Assembly (NCBI RefSeq): GCF_947503465.1
Contig: NZ_CANNDN010000001.1
Coordinates: forward strand, 2,253,501-2,317,500
Direction: 5' to 3'
From: an uncultured Tateyamaria sp.
GTDB lineage: Bacteria; Pseudomonadota; Alphaproteobacteria; Rhodobacterales; Rhodobacteraceae
Length of the DNA stretch: 64,000 nt
Translations under genes and position numbers: made by a program
Notes under the pieces: generated by a model
What the model was told of the DNA's origin: nothing
The model's database searches: none
The model's input: only the letters and a program-made list of their open reading frames with translations
In this document: positions 53,158-63,635 of the stretch, piece after piece
Position numbering within the stretch: the first letter of the stretch is position 1
Layout of the letters: each line of letters begins with the position of its first letter

Positions 53158-53807
53158 TGCACCTCCCTTTCGCCGAATATAGCAGATCCCACGCGCACAT
53201 GCGTGGCCCCAAGCGCGATGGCGTTTTCGAAATCGCTGCTCATGCCCATGGAGAGGCCCGCGAGACCGTTGCGCGCCGCGATCTTGGCCAGCAAAGCAAA
53301 GTGGAGCGATGGTTCTTCGTCAATGGGCGGGATGCACATCAGGCCCTGAACCGGCAGATCCAACGCAAGACAATCTGCGATGAATGCATCGGCGTCGGCG
53401 GGCTGTACGCCGGCCTTTTGTGGTTCTTCGCCGGTGTTGATTTGCAGGAACAGGTCCGGGCAATGGCCCAACTCTTGCGCCAGGCGCGCGATGGCCTTGG
53501 CCAGTTTGGGTCGGTCCACGGAATGGATCGCCTGAAACAGGTCCATCGCCTGACGGGCCTTGTTGCTTTGGAGCGGGCCGATGAGGTGGACATCTACATG
53601 CCCATACTGCGCGCGCAGGTCCGGCCACTTGCCCGCAGCCTCTTGCACCCGGTTTTCGCCAAACAGGCGGTGCCCCTGATCCAGAACGGCTGTTATCCGT
53701 TCGAGCGGTTGCACTTTGCTGACGGCGATCAGATGGACATCGGCAGGTGAGCGCCCCGCCTTTGCACATGCGGCGTCAACCTTGGCAGAGATTTCAGACA
53801 GAGACAT
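53154..53807 (-). CDS. YggS/PLPBP-family pyridoxal phosphate homeostasis protein
   Basis: 217 residues from ATG 53807. PLP-binding Lys in LIAVSKVQP; other landmarks FGENRVQEAAGKW, HLIGPLQSNKA, and the phosphate-binding GLSMGMSSDFENAI and HVRVGSAIFG. Binds PLP and balances vitamin B6 and amino-acid pools; it has no known catalysis. Followed by the exported unknown gene. Confidence 0.94.
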   Translation of the reverse strand: MSLSEISAKVDAACAKAGRSPADVHLIAVSKVQPLERITAVLDQGHRLFGENRVQEAAGKWPDLRAQYGHVDVHLIGPLQSNKARQAMDLFQAIHSVDRPKLAKAIARLAQELGHCPDLFLQINTGEEPQKAGVQPADADAFIADCLALDLPVQGLMCIPPIDEEPSLHFALLAKIAARNGLAGLSMGMSSDFENAIALGATHVRVGSAIFGEREVQ

Positions 53808-53879
53808 CGTGTGCACCTATCGCGTTGGGATCACGGCGCAGAAAGCACGACAGGATCACAAATGCAAAGGGCTGAAACG

Positions 53880-53906
53880 AAAAGGGGCAGGCCATAGGCC
53901 CGCCCC
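53880..53906 (-). terminator. Intrinsic terminator of the porin gene
   Basis: Minus-strand stem GGGGCGGGCC/GGCCTGCCCC (one mismatch) with TAT loop followed by TTTT, 25 bases after the porin stop. Confidence 0.82.
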
Positions 53907-53930
53907 AAATCGTCAGTGAGTGTTCAACTA

Positions 53931-54962
53931 TTAGAAGTTGAAGACCACACCCAGGTCGGCGAAGGTGTCGCCCTGGATTTCGCCAACACCACCGCGCAGC
54001 GACACACCGCCGCCCAGCGAGTGGCGGAAGCCGATGCCGTAGGATTCTTCATCAGCTGCACCGTCACCGGCATCTGCGAATGCAAAGCGGATTTCGGTTG
54101 CCGCGCCGACGTCGTACTTGACCGAGAAGCCGTACGAGGTGTCGGGGTTGGCGTCGTAGTCAGCGATCAGGATCGAGAACGCGAATGCGCCGATCTCACC
54201 GCCGAACGACAGAGCGTAGAAGTCGTTGTCAACACCAGCGGACGCGACTTCAGCAGTCACGGCACCAGCAGCGTCGATGGTTTGCGTTGTGATATCGGAG
54301 TCTTCGTTACCGAACGCGACACCAACCGAGTAGTTGCCGAAGTTATAGCCGAAGCCGATCTGGTACTCTTCACGCTGTTCCAGAACCCGCGTACCAGCCT
54401 GTGCTGTGTCCGAGGTGTCGCTGGTGACCAGAGCCGAGTCGTCGGTGATCGATGCCGAAACGGTGAAGTCGCCAGCAGTGTAGCGCAGTTTCACGGTCGG
54501 AGCGATACCTGTGCCGGGATCAGATGTGCCGAAGCCGGAAGCAGGCAGGCCGAACGACGTCGATTGTTCGATCGACGAGGTCAGACCAACGCCGAAGCCG
54601 TAGTAGTCAACAACGTCGCCGGAGTCGATAACGTCAGACACGTGACCCACGTCCAGACGGAAACCGCCGGTCGACACGGCAAAACCGGCTGCCGAGTTGT
54701 TGGCGACGTTCGAGTTGCCCTGCGCTTGGTCGTCTGTTTGGAAACGAATACGACCTTCGAATTCCAGGCCGTTGTCGGATGTTGTCGTACCTGTTGCCGT
54801 CAGACGGAAACGCTGTTCGATGCGCAGTTCGTCTGTTGTGGCGGAGTCGTTGCCTTCATCATACAGAAGGCCGAAGCGGCCAAAGCCGCCAAAGCTAACT
54901 TCCGCAGCTGCCATGCCTGTGGTGGCGATCAGCGCGGTTGTAGCGAAGAGAACTTTTTTCAT
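53931..54962 (-). CDS. Outer-membrane porin (Rhodobacter type)
   Basis: 343 residues. Signal peptide MKKVLFATTALIATTGMAAA then EVSFGGFGRFGLLYDEGND, typical porin first strand. Alternating strands with aromatic girdles continue to a final FADLGVVFNF, whose terminal Phe is the outer-membrane insertion signal. Composition is rich in Gly, Asp, Thr and Ser. It has its own terminator and is divergent from the DUF3576 gene over a 264-base promoter region. Confidence 0.93.
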   Translation of the reverse strand: MKKVLFATTALIATTGMAAAEVSFGGFGRFGLLYDEGNDSATTDELRIEQRFRLTATGTTTSDNGLEFEGRIRFQTDDQAQGNSNVANNSAAGFAVSTGGFRLDVGHVSDVIDSGDVVDYYGFGVGLTSSIEQSTSFGLPASGFGTSDPGTGIAPTVKLRYTAGDFTVSASITDDSALVTSDTSDTAQAGTRVLEQREEYQIGFGYNFGNYSVGVAFGNEDSDITTQTIDAAGAVTAEVASAGVDNDFYALSFGGEIGAFAFSILIADYDANPDTSYGFSVKYDVGAATEIRFAFADAGDGAADEESYGIGFRHSLGGGVSLRGGVGEIQGDTFADLGVVFNF

Positions 54963-55226
54963 GAGTTTTCCCTCGGTTTTCAGTCACACGCCCTAACCGG
55001 GGAATCCGGCGAGGGGATGAATGCTGTCTCAACCATTTGCCGGGGCATCTCAAGCGACGCATCATACACGGGCCGCAATTCCGGCATGGTTGGTGCAGCT
55101 TTGCCACAGTCCTGCCGCATCCCCATTCATCGCATTATAGTAGCCGAACATGCGCAAGCGCCCGTCTTGCGAGCCTGTAGCAACTTGTCTATCACGGTGC
55201 GCAACGAACAGGGGTTGGGAAGTCCT

Positions 55227-55721
55227 ATGGGCAAAACACGAGTGGTGGGCCGGTTGGCCGTTCTGTCTTTTGCGGTGTTTCTTACCGCGTGTGGCGGCCG
55301 TGTGGGCGTGACAGACCCCGACTCGGAACGGATTGTCGGCGACGGTGACAGCGCGCGCGAGCGGGATATTCGCACCGGCACAACGCTGGGCGAGGCGCTG
55401 CGCGCAAGGCGCAACCAGGAATCCATCGTTCGCGTGAACAAATACATCTGGTCCGCGACCCTGCAGGTCCTCGACTTCTTGCCAATCCAGTCGGTTGACC
55501 CGTTCACCGGCGTGATCGTCACCGGCTTTGGTACGCCACCCGGCGGCGGCCGGGCCTACCGAGCAACCGTGTTGATCGGTGACCCGGCCCTTGACGCGCG
55601 GTCGTTGAACGTGGCGTTGCAGACCCGCAATGGCCCGGCCAGCGCCGCGACCGTGCGCGCCATCGAAGACGCGATCCTGACACGGGCCCGCCAACTGCGC
55701 GTGGCGGACAACCGTCTATAG
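55227..55721 (+). CDS. DUF3576 lipoprotein
   Basis: 164 residues; lipobox LTAC with Cys22 ([11 protein letters not shown]). The rest, [38 protein letters not shown], is the DUF3576 pattern common directly upstream of leuS in alphaproteobacteria. Probably an outer-membrane lipoprotein of unknown role. Start of the block DUF3576-leuS-lptE-holA. Frame continues open upstream, antisense to the porin, but codon use and the signal sequence mark 55227 as the true start. Confidence 0.9.
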   Translation: MGKTRVVGRLAVLSFAVFLTACGGRVGVTDPDSERIVGDGDSARERDIRTGTTLGEALRARRNQESIVRVNKYIWSATLQVLDFLPIQSVDPFTGVIVTGFGTPPGGGRAYRATVLIGDPALDARSLNVALQTRNGPASAATVRAIEDAILTRARQLRVADNRL

Positions 55722-55801
55722 GCCCTTTCACGACACATCATTCCACACTATCAGATGCGCCGGGCCAATCAGCCCGGCGTTTGCACATTCAGGACCAGAC
55801 C

Positions 55802-58339
55802 ATGGCAACCTATACCCCATCCACGATCGAAGCCCGCTGGCAGGCCGCCTGGGACAAGGCCAACGTGTTCACAGCGACCCGCAGCGCCGACAAGCCCAAG
55901 TATTATGTGCTTGAGATGTTTCCCTACCCGTCGGGCCGCATCCATATGGGGCACGTGCGCAACTATACGATGGGCGACGTGATCGCGCGCTACAAGATGT
56001 CGACGGGCCATAACGTGCTGCACCCGATGGGCTGGGATGCCTTTGGAATGCCTGCGGAAAACGCAGCCATGGCCATCGGCGGCCACCCCAAGACATGGAC
56101 CTACGACAACATCGCCGACATGCGCAGCCAGATGAAGCCGCTGGGCCTTTCCATTGACTGGTCGCGCGAGTTCGCCACCTGCGACCCCGAATATTATGGC
56201 CAACAGCAAGCGCTGTTCCTTGATATGCTTGAGGCCGGTCTGGTCTATCGCAAGAACGCGCAGGTGAACTGGGACCCGGTCGATATGACCGTTCTGGCCA
56301 ATGAGCAGGTGATTGACGGCAAAGGATGGCGGTCTGGCGCCGAGGTCGAGCGACGCGAGCTGACCCAGTGGTTCTTCAAGATCTCGGACATGGCCGGAGA
56401 GCTGAAGGACGCGCTTGCGGGCCTTGAAAACTGGCCCGCCAAGGTCCGCCTGATGCAGGAAAACTGGATTGGCGAAAGCCGTGGCATCGATATCCCGTTT
56501 GTCCGTACGGATGGAAACGGCACGATCCTGTGCTATTCGACCCGCCCCGACACGATGCGCGGCGCATCCTTCATTGCCGTGGCACCCGACCACCCGGTCG
56601 CGAAGGCGCTTGAGACCGAAAACCCCGATCTGGCCGCCTTTATCGACGAATGCCGAAAGATGGACACCACCGAAGCGGCCATGGAAAAGGCGGAAAAGAA
56701 GGGTGTGGACACCGGCGTGCGGGTCAACCACCCGGTCTACCCCGATGTCGAACTGCCCGTCTGGATCGGCAATTTCGTTCTGATGGATTACGGCACCGGC
56801 GCTGTTTTTGGCTGCCCGGCCCACGATCAGCGTGACCTGGATTTTGCCCGCAAATACGACCTGCCCGTTCAAAATGCATTCTATATGCCCGGCAACGAAA
56901 CCGAGGTCGCAAACGAGGCCTTGGTGCCCGCCAAGACCGAGAAGGTCGCCTATATCGATCATTTCGCGGGTGTGACCGAGGTCACAAGCCAAGAGGCCAT
57001 CGACGCCACCATCGACTATTTCGAGGCGCACGGGCTGGGCAAGGGTCAAACACAATACCGCCTGCGCGATTGGGGCCTGTCGCGTCAACGCTATTGGGGC
57101 TGCCCCATTCCGGTTGTGCATTGCGATGACTGCGGCGTGGTGCCTGAAAAGAAAGAGAACCTTCCGGTCGAATTGCCCGACGATGTCAGCTTTGACATCC
57201 CGGGCAACCCGCTGGACCGCCACCCGACCTGGCGTGACGTGCCCTGCCCGGCCTGCGGCAAGCCTGCGAAACGCGAAACGGACACGATGGACACGTTTGT
57301 GGATTCGTCCTGGTACTTTGCCCGCTTTACCGCCCCGCGTGCGGACACGCCCACGGTTCAGGAAGACGCCGCATACTGGATGAACGTGGACCAGTATATC
57401 GGCGGGATCGAACACGCGATCCTGCACCTGCTTTATTCCCGGTTCTTTGCGCGGGCGATGCAGATCACAGGGCACCTGCCCAAATCCGCGATCGAGCCGT
57501 TCGATGCGCTGTTCACCCAAGGGATGGTCACGCACGAGATTTACCAGTCCCGCGATGACAAGGGGCGGCCCGTCTACCACCTGCCCGAGGATGTGACGGA
57601 CGGCAAGCTGTCCGACGGCACGCCGGTCGAGATCATCCCCTCTGCCAAGATGTCGAAATCCAAAAAGAACGTGGTCGATCCGCTGGGCATCATCGCAAGC
57701 TACGGCGCTGACACCGCGCGCTGGTTCGTCCTTAGCGACTCTCCGCCCGAACGGGATGTGGAATGGACGGCCTCGGGCGCGGAGGCCGCGTTTAAACACC
57801 TGACCCGCGTCTGGAACATCTGCGACCGGATCGGCGAAATGGACAAGGATGCGCCCGGCACGGGTGACGACGACCTGCTGCGCGCCATGCACAAGACGAT
57901 CCACGATGTGACGATGGGCGTCGAATCATTCGGCTTTAACGCAGCCATCGCCAAGCTCTATGGCTTTACCGCGACACTGCAGAAATCCAGGGCCAGCCAT
58001 GCGGCCCAGCGCGAAGCGGTGATGACGCTTGCCCAGTTGATGGCCCCGATGACCCCGCACCTGGCCGAAGACATCTGGGCCCATCAGGGTGGCAACGGGC
58101 TGATCATCAACGCCCCTTGGCCGGTCGCGGACGCAGGGATGCTGGTGTCGGATACCGTGACTATGCCCATCCAGATCAATGGCAAACGGCGCGGTGAAAT
58201 CACCGTACCCGCCGATATGGACAAGGCCGAGGTTGAAAAAGCGGCGCTGGCGACCGAAGCTGTGCAAAAGGCGCTGGACGGCGGATCGCCCAAGAAGGTG
58301 ATTGTGGTCCCGGGCCGTATCGTGAACGTGGTGGTCTGA
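55802..58339 (+). CDS. leuS: Leucyl-tRNA synthetase
   Basis: 845 residues. Class I signatures HMGH (residues 48-51, in [14 protein letters not shown]) and KMSKS (616-620, [14 protein letters not shown]). The editing CP1 domain contains the expected TRPDT motif ([14 protein letters not shown]) and zinc-like CDDC/CPAC pairs ([16 protein letters not shown]). Charges tRNA-Leu in the cytoplasm. Six bases separate it from lptE. Confidence 0.98.
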   Translation: MATYTPSTIEARWQAAWDKANVFTATRSADKPKYYVLEMFPYPSGRIHMGHVRNYTMGDVIARYKMSTGHNVLHPMGWDAFGMPAENAAMAIGGHPKTWTYDNIADMRSQMKPLGLSIDWSREFATCDPEYYGQQQALFLDMLEAGLVYRKNAQVNWDPVDMTVLANEQVIDGKGWRSGAEVERRELTQWFFKISDMAGELKDALAGLENWPAKVRLMQENWIGESRGIDIPFVRTDGNGTILCYSTRPDTMRGASFIAVAPDHPVAKALETENPDLAAFIDECRKMDTTEAAMEKAEKKGVDTGVRVNHPVYPDVELPVWIGNFVLMDYGTGAVFGCPAHDQRDLDFARKYDLPVQNAFYMPGNETEVANEALVPAKTEKVAYIDHFAGVTEVTSQEAIDATIDYFEAHGLGKGQTQYRLRDWGLSRQRYWGCPIPVVHCDDCGVVPEKKENLPVELPDDVSFDIPGNPLDRHPTWRDVPCPACGKPAKRETDTMDTFVDSSWYFARFTAPRADTPTVQEDAAYWMNVDQYIGGIEHAILHLLYSRFFARAMQITGHLPKSAIEPFDALFTQGMVTHEIYQSRDDKGRPVYHLPEDVTDGKLSDGTPVEIIPSAKMSKSKKNVVDPLGIIASYGADTARWFVLSDSPPERDVEWTASGAEAAFKHLTRVWNICDRIGEMDKDAPGTGDDDLLRAMHKTIHDVTMGVESFGFNAAIAKLYGFTATLQKSRASHAAQREAVMTLAQLMAPMTPHLAEDIWAHQGGNGLIINAPWPVADAGMLVSDTVTMPIQINGKRRGEITVPADMDKAEVEKAALATEAVQKALDGGSPKKVIVVPGRIVNVVV

Positions 58340-58345
58340 CCCGAC

Positions 58346-58813
58346 ATGCGCATCCTTGCTGCCCTTGCCCTGATCCTGATGGTGTCCGCCTGCGGGTTTG
58401 AACCGGTCTATGGCCCCGGGGGAACAGGCACGCAGTTGCAGAACAGGGTGTTGGTGGACAAACCCATCGACCGCGAGGGGTTTTTGTTGGTGCGCCAACT
58501 GGAGGAACGTCTGGGCCGCACCGGCGATCCCGCCTACAGGCTGGGTATCAAGCTGGCCGTGGCGGAAGAAGCACGCGCAATCGACCCGGATGGTGACATA
58601 CGCCGGTTCCACGTGATCGGCACCGCGGAATACACGCTGGCAGATGCCGCAACCGGCGCAATTGTTCGTTCGGACAGTGTGGACAACTTTGTGGGTTACT
58701 CCGCCACCGGCACGACCGTTGCGACACTGGCTGCCAAGCGCGACGCAACCGAACGCCTGATGACGATCCTCGCGGATGAGATCGTGCTGCAATTGCAGGC
58801 TTCGGAACTGTGA
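58346..58813 (+). CDS. lptE: LPS-assembly lipoprotein LptE
   Basis: 155 residues with lipobox VSAC (Cys16) followed by GFEPVYGPGGTG, the alphaproteobacterial LptE start. Plugs the LptD barrel in the outer membrane to place LPS. Located between leuS and holA as in most alpha- and gammaproteobacteria; the stop overlaps the holA GTG start. Confidence 0.88.
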   Translation: MRILAALALILMVSACGFEPVYGPGGTGTQLQNRVLVDKPIDREGFLLVRQLEERLGRTGDPAYRLGIKLAVAEEARAIDPDGDIRRFHVIGTAEYTLADAATGAIVRSDSVDNFVGYSATGTTVATLAAKRDATERLMTILADEIVLQLQASEL

Positions 58814-59811
58814 AGCTGAATACCGGTCAGGCGAATGCCTACTTTTCCAAACCTGATGCGGATGCTGCGGGGCTGTTGATATATGGCGCGGACGGTATGC
58901 GTATCGCGTTGAAGCGACAGCAGGTGGTCGCGGCCCTGATCGGCCCGCACGGCGAAGAGGAAATGCGGCTGACCCGTATCGCGGCAGCGGACCTGCGCAA
59001 GGAACCCGCCCTTTTGCTGGATGCGGTCAAGGCCATCGGATTTTTCCCGGGGCCGCGCGTGGCGCTGGTCGAGGACGCCAATGATACGGTGGGCCCCATC
59101 GTCACCAACGCCCTGTCGGATTGGGCGCCGGGGGATGCGCAAATCGTGGTGACGGCCGGTGCGCTGAAACCGACATCCAAGCTGCGCAAGGCGTTCGAAG
59201 CCCATACATTGGCCTACGCCGTCGGCATCTACGACACGCCCCCCACACGCGACGAGATCGAGCGCGACCTGACAGCCGCCGGTATCACAAACCCGCCCCA
59301 AGAGGCGATGCACCTGCTGATGGACCTTGCGCGCCAACTGGAACCGGGGGATTTCCGCCAAACTCTGGAAAAGATCGGGCTGTACAAGCTGAACGATCCC
59401 GCCCCGCTCAGTGCTGATGACATTGCGGCCTGCGCCCCCGCGTCGATCGAGGCGGATGTGGACGACGTTCTGCTGGTTGTGGGTGACGGCAACGCGGCGG
59501 CCATCGGTCCGGTGATGCAGCGCCTGCAAGCGCAGGGGGCAAATGCGGTGTCGCTGTGCATCGGGGCCATGCGCCACTTCCGAACCCTGCACCGCGCGGC
59601 AAGTGACACATCTGGCCGCCCGCAGATCTGGGGCCCGAACCGGGACAAGATGCTGGCACAGGCCCGCAATTGGGGCGCACCCAAGCTGGAGATGGCACTG
59701 ACCGAATTGACCGATACGGACCTGCAACTTCGGTCCGCGGGCCAAAACGCACCCGCACTGGCGGTGGTCGAACGCTGTTTCATCCGCCTTGCCATGCTCG
59801 CCCGGCGCTGA
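58810..59811 (+). CDS. holA: DNA polymerase III subunit delta
   Basis: 333 residues from GTG 58810, overlapping lptE by 4 bases. Three-domain clamp-loader subunit: N-terminal AAA-like part with LLIYGADGMRIALKRQQVVAAL, then VVTAGALKPTSKLRKAFE, then the C-terminal collar helices (MRHFRTLHRAASD...ALAVVERCFIRLAMLARR). Position after leuS-lptE supports the call. Confidence 0.92.
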   Translation: MKLNTGQANAYFSKPDADAAGLLIYGADGMRIALKRQQVVAALIGPHGEEEMRLTRIAAADLRKEPALLLDAVKAIGFFPGPRVALVEDANDTVGPIVTNALSDWAPGDAQIVVTAGALKPTSKLRKAFEAHTLAYAVGIYDTPPTRDEIERDLTAAGITNPPQEAMHLLMDLARQLEPGDFRQTLEKIGLYKLNDPAPLSADDIAACAPASIEADVDDVLLVVGDGNAAAIGPVMQRLQAQGANAVSLCIGAMRHFRTLHRAASDTSGRPQIWGPNRDKMLAQARNWGAPKLEMALTELTDTDLQLRSAGQNAPALAVVERCFIRLAMLARR

Positions 59812-59860
59812 ACGCGTTCGTATTTCTCTGACTTAAGACATCCCGGGGACGTCGCCACAG

Positions 59861-59882
59861 TGACGGGGGCAAAGCCCCGTCA
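59861..59882. terminator. Hairpin between convergent holA and GFA genes
   Basis: Perfect 8-bp stem TGACGGGG/CCCCGTCA with a six-base loop, 49 bases after the holA stop and 30 bases before the convergent stop. No T-run. Confidence 0.55.
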
Positions 59883-59912
59883 TCATGTCATCGCCGCATG
59901 GCGGCCCTTGGA

Positions 59913-60356
59913 TCACGCGTGGTCCGGGGGCGGGGCCGCAAACATAGCGATGACCTCCGCCTCGGTCATCTGGTGGCGCCCCGCACCGGCAAAGGCGTAT
60001 CCATCTGGCTTGAGGTCAATGTAAAGCTCCCCCGTCAGCGGGATGTTGGACGCATCGGAAAAGGTGCCCAACCCCACATGCATTTCGCCGTTCATCGGTC
60101 CCGGGGCCGTCACGCGGTAGAACACCGAGGCGCCGCAAGACTTGCAAAACGCCCGCTCCGCCCACTCGGACGAGGTATAGATTGTCAGGTTGTCTTTGCC
60201 GTGGATCGTCATGCCATCCTTGGGAACACGCACCCCCAGAAATACGCCGCCGGACCATTTGCGGCACATCCCGCAATGGCAGGCCCCGGTTTCTGTCACC
60301 GGGGTGGTGATTTCGAACGTAACCGCGCCGCAGACGCAAGAACCTGTGTGGGACAT
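59913..60356 (-). CDS. GFA (glutathione-dependent formaldehyde-activating) family zinc protein
   Basis: 147 residues from ATG 60356, with AGGAGGGTTTC before it. Zinc-binding cysteines: GSCVCGAVTFE, GACHCGMCRKWSGG and ERAFCKSCGASVF. Members bind zinc and in some cases glutathione; formaldehyde activation is disputed for most. Given the alcohol-oxidation cluster in this window, an aldehyde-related role is conceivable but not shown. Confidence 0.88.
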   Translation of the reverse strand: MSHTGSCVCGAVTFEITTPVTETGACHCGMCRKWSGGVFLGVRVPKDGMTIHGKDNLTIYTSSEWAERAFCKSCGASVFYRVTAPGPMNGEMHVGLGTFSDASNIPLTGELYIDLKPDGYAFAGAGRHQMTEAEVIAMFAAPPPDHA

Positions 60357-60476
60357 GAAACCCTCCTGTCTTAGATGCACACGCACGCTACCACACCGGT
60401 GTGACAAATCCTGACAGCAGGCTTGCGACCCGTCCCGCTGCCTGCAATCGTGCAAGCGCAGCAAAAGGAACACCCC

Positions 60477-61064
60477 ATGTACCGAGTCGTCGGAACCGTC
60501 AAAAGCCGTGCATTTCGTGTGCTCTGGATGCTTGAGGAGCTAGGCCAGCCCTATGAGTTGGTCACTGCCACCCCGCGCTCGGACGAGGCGCGCGCGTTCA
60601 ATCCGTTGGGCAAGATCCCCGCGCTCGCGGACGGGGAGGCAGTGCTGACCGACAGCGTGGCGATCATGACTTATCTTGCGGACAAGCATGGCCGCCTGTC
60701 CGCACCCGCCGGCACCCCGGATCGCGCACGACAGGATGCCGTCACCCTGTGGCTGATCGACGAGATGGACGCACTGTTGTGGGCGGCAAGCAAACACAGC
60801 TTTGTCCTGCCTGAAAAACTGCGCGTTCCGGCGCTGACACCAACACTGCATAAGGAGTTCGCGCGCAATGTGGACACCCTGGCAGGGATGCTTGACGCGG
60901 GACCCTTCCTCATGGGCGACGACATCACCTTACCGGACATTCTGGCGGTGCACTGTCTTGGCTGGGCATTCGGCGCGGGTTTCCCGCCGCTTCCCGACCC
61001 TGTCAAAGCCTACAGCAAACGGCTGCGTGCACGTCCCGCCTTTCGCGCGGCGGCGGACCACTAG
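60477..61064 (+). CDS. Glutathione S-transferase family protein
   Basis: 195 residues, ATG 60477 after AAAAGGAA. Thioredoxin-like N-terminal domain (YRVVGTVKSRAFRVLWMLEELGQPYELV, NPLGKIPALADGEAVLTDSVAIMTYLA with the cis-Pro and E/D-S glutathione motif) and an all-helical C-terminal domain (GDDITLPDILAVHCL). Detoxification or unknown conjugation. Tail-to-tail overlap with the flavoprotein gene. Confidence 0.92.
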   Translation: MYRVVGTVKSRAFRVLWMLEELGQPYELVTATPRSDEARAFNPLGKIPALADGEAVLTDSVAIMTYLADKHGRLSAPAGTPDRARQDAVTLWLIDEMDALLWAASKHSFVLPEKLRVPALTPTLHKEFARNVDTLAGMLDAGPFLMGDDITLPDILAVHCLGWAFGAGFPPLPDPVKAYSKRLRARPAFRAAADH

Positions 61065-62233
61065 ATACGCAGATAATCCATTACGCCCTGCCCGGCCCAG
61101 CGCCCCGTGGCAAGGCACGCGGTCAACAGATAACCCCCTGTGGGCGCTTCCCAATCCAGCATCTCGCCTGCGCAGAACACGCCTGGACGGGACCGCAGCA
61201 TCAGGCGGTCATCCAACGCGACGGCGGGCACGCCACCCGCGGTCGAGATCGCCTCGTCCATCGGACGCACGCCATGTTGTGCCACGCGCAACTTTTTCAG
61301 ACGCCGCGCAACCCGAAGCGCCTCGTCAGGCCATGGACGGCCCCATTCCTGCGCCAGCGCAATCTTGAGCGGGGACAGTTTCAGAACCTTGCGCAGATGG
61401 TTGGAAAAGCTTGCCTTGCCACGCGGTCGGTCGAGGCGCGTGGCCACGTCGTCAACATTCATGTCGGGCAGCAGGTCAAGAAACAGGTCGGCGCCCTCGC
61501 GGACCCCGCGCGATACCGAATACACCCCGCCCCCTTCAAGGCCACGGCGCGACGCAACCGCTTCGCCTCGGGACCGGTAGGACCCGGCGCGCCATGCTAC
61601 CCCTTTGATGGGGTGACCCATATGCCGGGCCATGTGATCGGACCAGTTCACAGCCACGGCCGCGTTGGCCGCACCAAAAGGTGCAGTGCCCACACCGATC
61701 CAATCGGCCCATGCCCCATCAGACCCCAGCCGCGCCCAGCTTGCACCCCCGCACGCCAGAACAACCGCATCCGCCGTTATGGGGACCGGGGCAGAGGACG
61801 GGCCGGATATCGAAAGCGCATCGCCATCCCAACCGGTCCAGCGGTGACGCGTACGCATCTCAACCCCCAGATCGTCCAGGCGCTGCAGCCAGGCCCGCAA
61901 CAGCGGTGACGCTTTCATGGCCTTGGGAAAAACGCGGCCCGTGGTCCCGGTGAACACCTCTTGTCCCAACCCTTGGGCCCAATCAGAAATCGCCGCCGCG
62001 TCCCACGCCTTGATGGCCGGGCCCAGCCAATGTGCCGCTTCGGCATAGTGCGGCAGCAGCGTGCCGACATCTTCGGCCTTGGTCAGGTTCAGGCCCGATT
62101 TTCCCGCCATCAGGAACTTGCGCGCGACAGTCGGTTTTGCGTCGTAGACCGTCACTTGCGCCCCGGCCTGTGCCATCACCTCGGCCGCAGCCAGACCGGC
62201 AGGCCCGCCACCGATGACTGCGACACCGCTCAC
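61061..62233 (-). CDS. HI0933/YhiN-family flavoprotein (NAD(P)/FAD-dependent oxidoreductase)
   Basis: 390 residues. Dinucleotide-binding GGGPAGLAAAEVMAQAGAQVTVYDA at the N-terminus, GKSGLNLTKAED typical of the HI0933 family, and the C-terminal FAD motif GVFCAGEMLDWEAPTGGYLLTACLATG. Function of this family is not settled. Coupled to the MscS gene (4-base overlap). Confidence 0.9.
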   Translation of the reverse strand: MSGVAVIGGGPAGLAAAEVMAQAGAQVTVYDAKPTVARKFLMAGKSGLNLTKAEDVGTLLPHYAEAAHWLGPAIKAWDAAAISDWAQGLGQEVFTGTTGRVFPKAMKASPLLRAWLQRLDDLGVEMRTRHRWTGWDGDALSISGPSSAPVPITADAVVLACGGASWARLGSDGAWADWIGVGTAPFGAANAAVAVNWSDHMARHMGHPIKGVAWRAGSYRSRGEAVASRRGLEGGGVYSVSRGVREGADLFLDLLPDMNVDDVATRLDRPRGKASFSNHLRKVLKLSPLKIALAQEWGRPWPDEALRVARRLKKLRVAQHGVRPMDEAISTAGGVPAVALDDRLMLRSRPGVFCAGEMLDWEAPTGGYLLTACLATGRWAGQGVMDYLRI

Positions 62234-63561
62234 CCTGACGTTGTCCGCAACTCACCCTTCATTTCAACCACGCGGTGCGGATAGGGGATTTCGATGTTGT
62301 TGTCCTTGAGCGCGTTCCAGATCAGGAACAGCACATCCGAGGTGTATTTGTTCGGCCCGTCATCGATGCCGTTGACCCAGAATTCCACGGCAAAGTCGAT
62401 GCCGCTGTCGCCAAATCCGCGCAATTCGCAATCCGGGGGAAAAGGCGAATCCAGCACTTCGGGATGCGTGGCAACGGCCGCCTCGATGATCGCGGGCACG
62501 GTGTTGATGTCGGTGTCGTAGCTGACGGAAAACGGTGCCTCATACCGGTTAGCCGAACCGCTGTCGGAATAGTTGACGACGCGGGTTGTGATGAAATCCT
62601 CGTTTGGGACCACGATCCACCGGCCGTCATAGGTTTCAAGGATCGCCGCACGCGCCGACATTTTGACAATCGTGCCTGCCTCGCCACCGTCCAGTTCAAC
62701 ATAGTCACCGACAGTTGCCTGCCCCTCTACCAGCAGAATCACGCCAGAGATGAAGTTCGACGCGATTTTTTGCAGGCCAAAACCAAGGCCGACACCGATG
62801 GCACCGCCCAGCACGGCAAGGGCTGACAGGTTGATACCCATGATGTTCATCAGCAAAAGAAAGGCGACGCCAAAGATCATGAACTCGATCGACTTGGCCA
62901 CCAATTGCCGAAGCGAGGGGCGCATCTCTTCCTGCTTCTGGATGAAGGTGGAGGATTGGCTGTTTGACCATTGGCCCAGCCAGAAAATCACGCCCCCCAC
63001 CGCAAGGAACTGCAACAGCCACAGCAGGTTGAACGACAGGTTGCCCAAGGGGACCACCGTCGCTTCAAGCCACGAGGCCACGGGCTCCAGCAACCCAAGG
63101 GCGTACAGCGCGGCGATCGGAACCAGGATGTACCGCCCAAGCAGTTTCAGGAACGGATCCGCAACGATGTCGCGGACCAGGGCCCGAACGGCCAGGAACA
63201 GAAACACACGCTTGCCAAAGGCAATGACCGCGCCGCTGTCAAAGATCGACCGCACGACGCCTTCGCCGATGCCGGTCAGCACATAGGCCAGCAGGGGCAA
63301 GAGCAATGGCAGGAACTGGGCCACGAACCTGCGCGCCTTGGCAAAAAGGTTGTCCGCGTCACCGGGATCAAGCAGGCGTGCCAGCATGGGGCGCACCCGG
63401 CGCGCGATCACCAATGCAGCCAGATAGGCGACGATCAACAGCGCGAATTGCGACCAGGCCGCCGGGCTCAGCAGCCATAACAGCGCCAGTTCCCACCCTT
63501 GCAGCGCATAGCCTGCAACGGTCTGCACAATCTCCGGCTGGCTTTCCAGGTCGAACTCCAC
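62230..63561 (-). CDS. MscS-family mechanosensitive ion channel
   Basis: 443 residues from GTG 63561 with AAGAGG upstream. Five or so membrane helices; the pore helix and beta domain region is SALAVLGGAIGVGLGFGLQKIASNFISGVILLVEGQATVGDYVEL, then VPNEDFITTRVVNYS and the C-terminal KDNNIEIPYPHRVV, all standard for MscS. It releases solutes on hypo-osmotic shock. First gene of a two-gene operon with the HI0933 protein. Confidence 0.93.
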   Translation of the reverse strand: MEFDLESQPEIVQTVAGYALQGWELALLWLLSPAAWSQFALLIVAYLAALVIARRVRPMLARLLDPGDADNLFAKARRFVAQFLPLLLPLLAYVLTGIGEGVVRSIFDSGAVIAFGKRVFLFLAVRALVRDIVADPFLKLLGRYILVPIAALYALGLLEPVASWLEATVVPLGNLSFNLLWLLQFLAVGGVIFWLGQWSNSQSSTFIQKQEEMRPSLRQLVAKSIEFMIFGVAFLLLMNIMGINLSALAVLGGAIGVGLGFGLQKIASNFISGVILLVEGQATVGDYVELDGGEAGTIVKMSARAAILETYDGRWIVVPNEDFITTRVVNYSDSGSANRYEAPFSVSYDTDINTVPAIIEAAVATHPEVLDSPFPPDCELRGFGDSGIDFAVEFWVNGIDDGPNKYTSDVLFLIWNALKDNNIEIPYPHRVVEMKGELRTTSG

Positions 63562-63635
63562 GGCGCACCTCTTGCCTTGGTTACACACCGTTCCAATTGT
63601 CACGGGCAACCGTGTTACTGCAAGGGATCACGCCG

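Noticed and set aside
53916-55226. Long open frame on the plus strand across the porin gene and into the DUF3576 gene
   Set aside because: The part before 55227 is antisense to a clear porin with signal peptide, terminal Phe and terminator. It is a codon-bias shadow; the real gene starts at 55227.
55769-57904. 711-codon open frame antisense to leuS
   Set aside because: leuS is certain (HMGH and KMSKS motifs). The antisense frame has no recognisable domain and follows from high GC at third positions.
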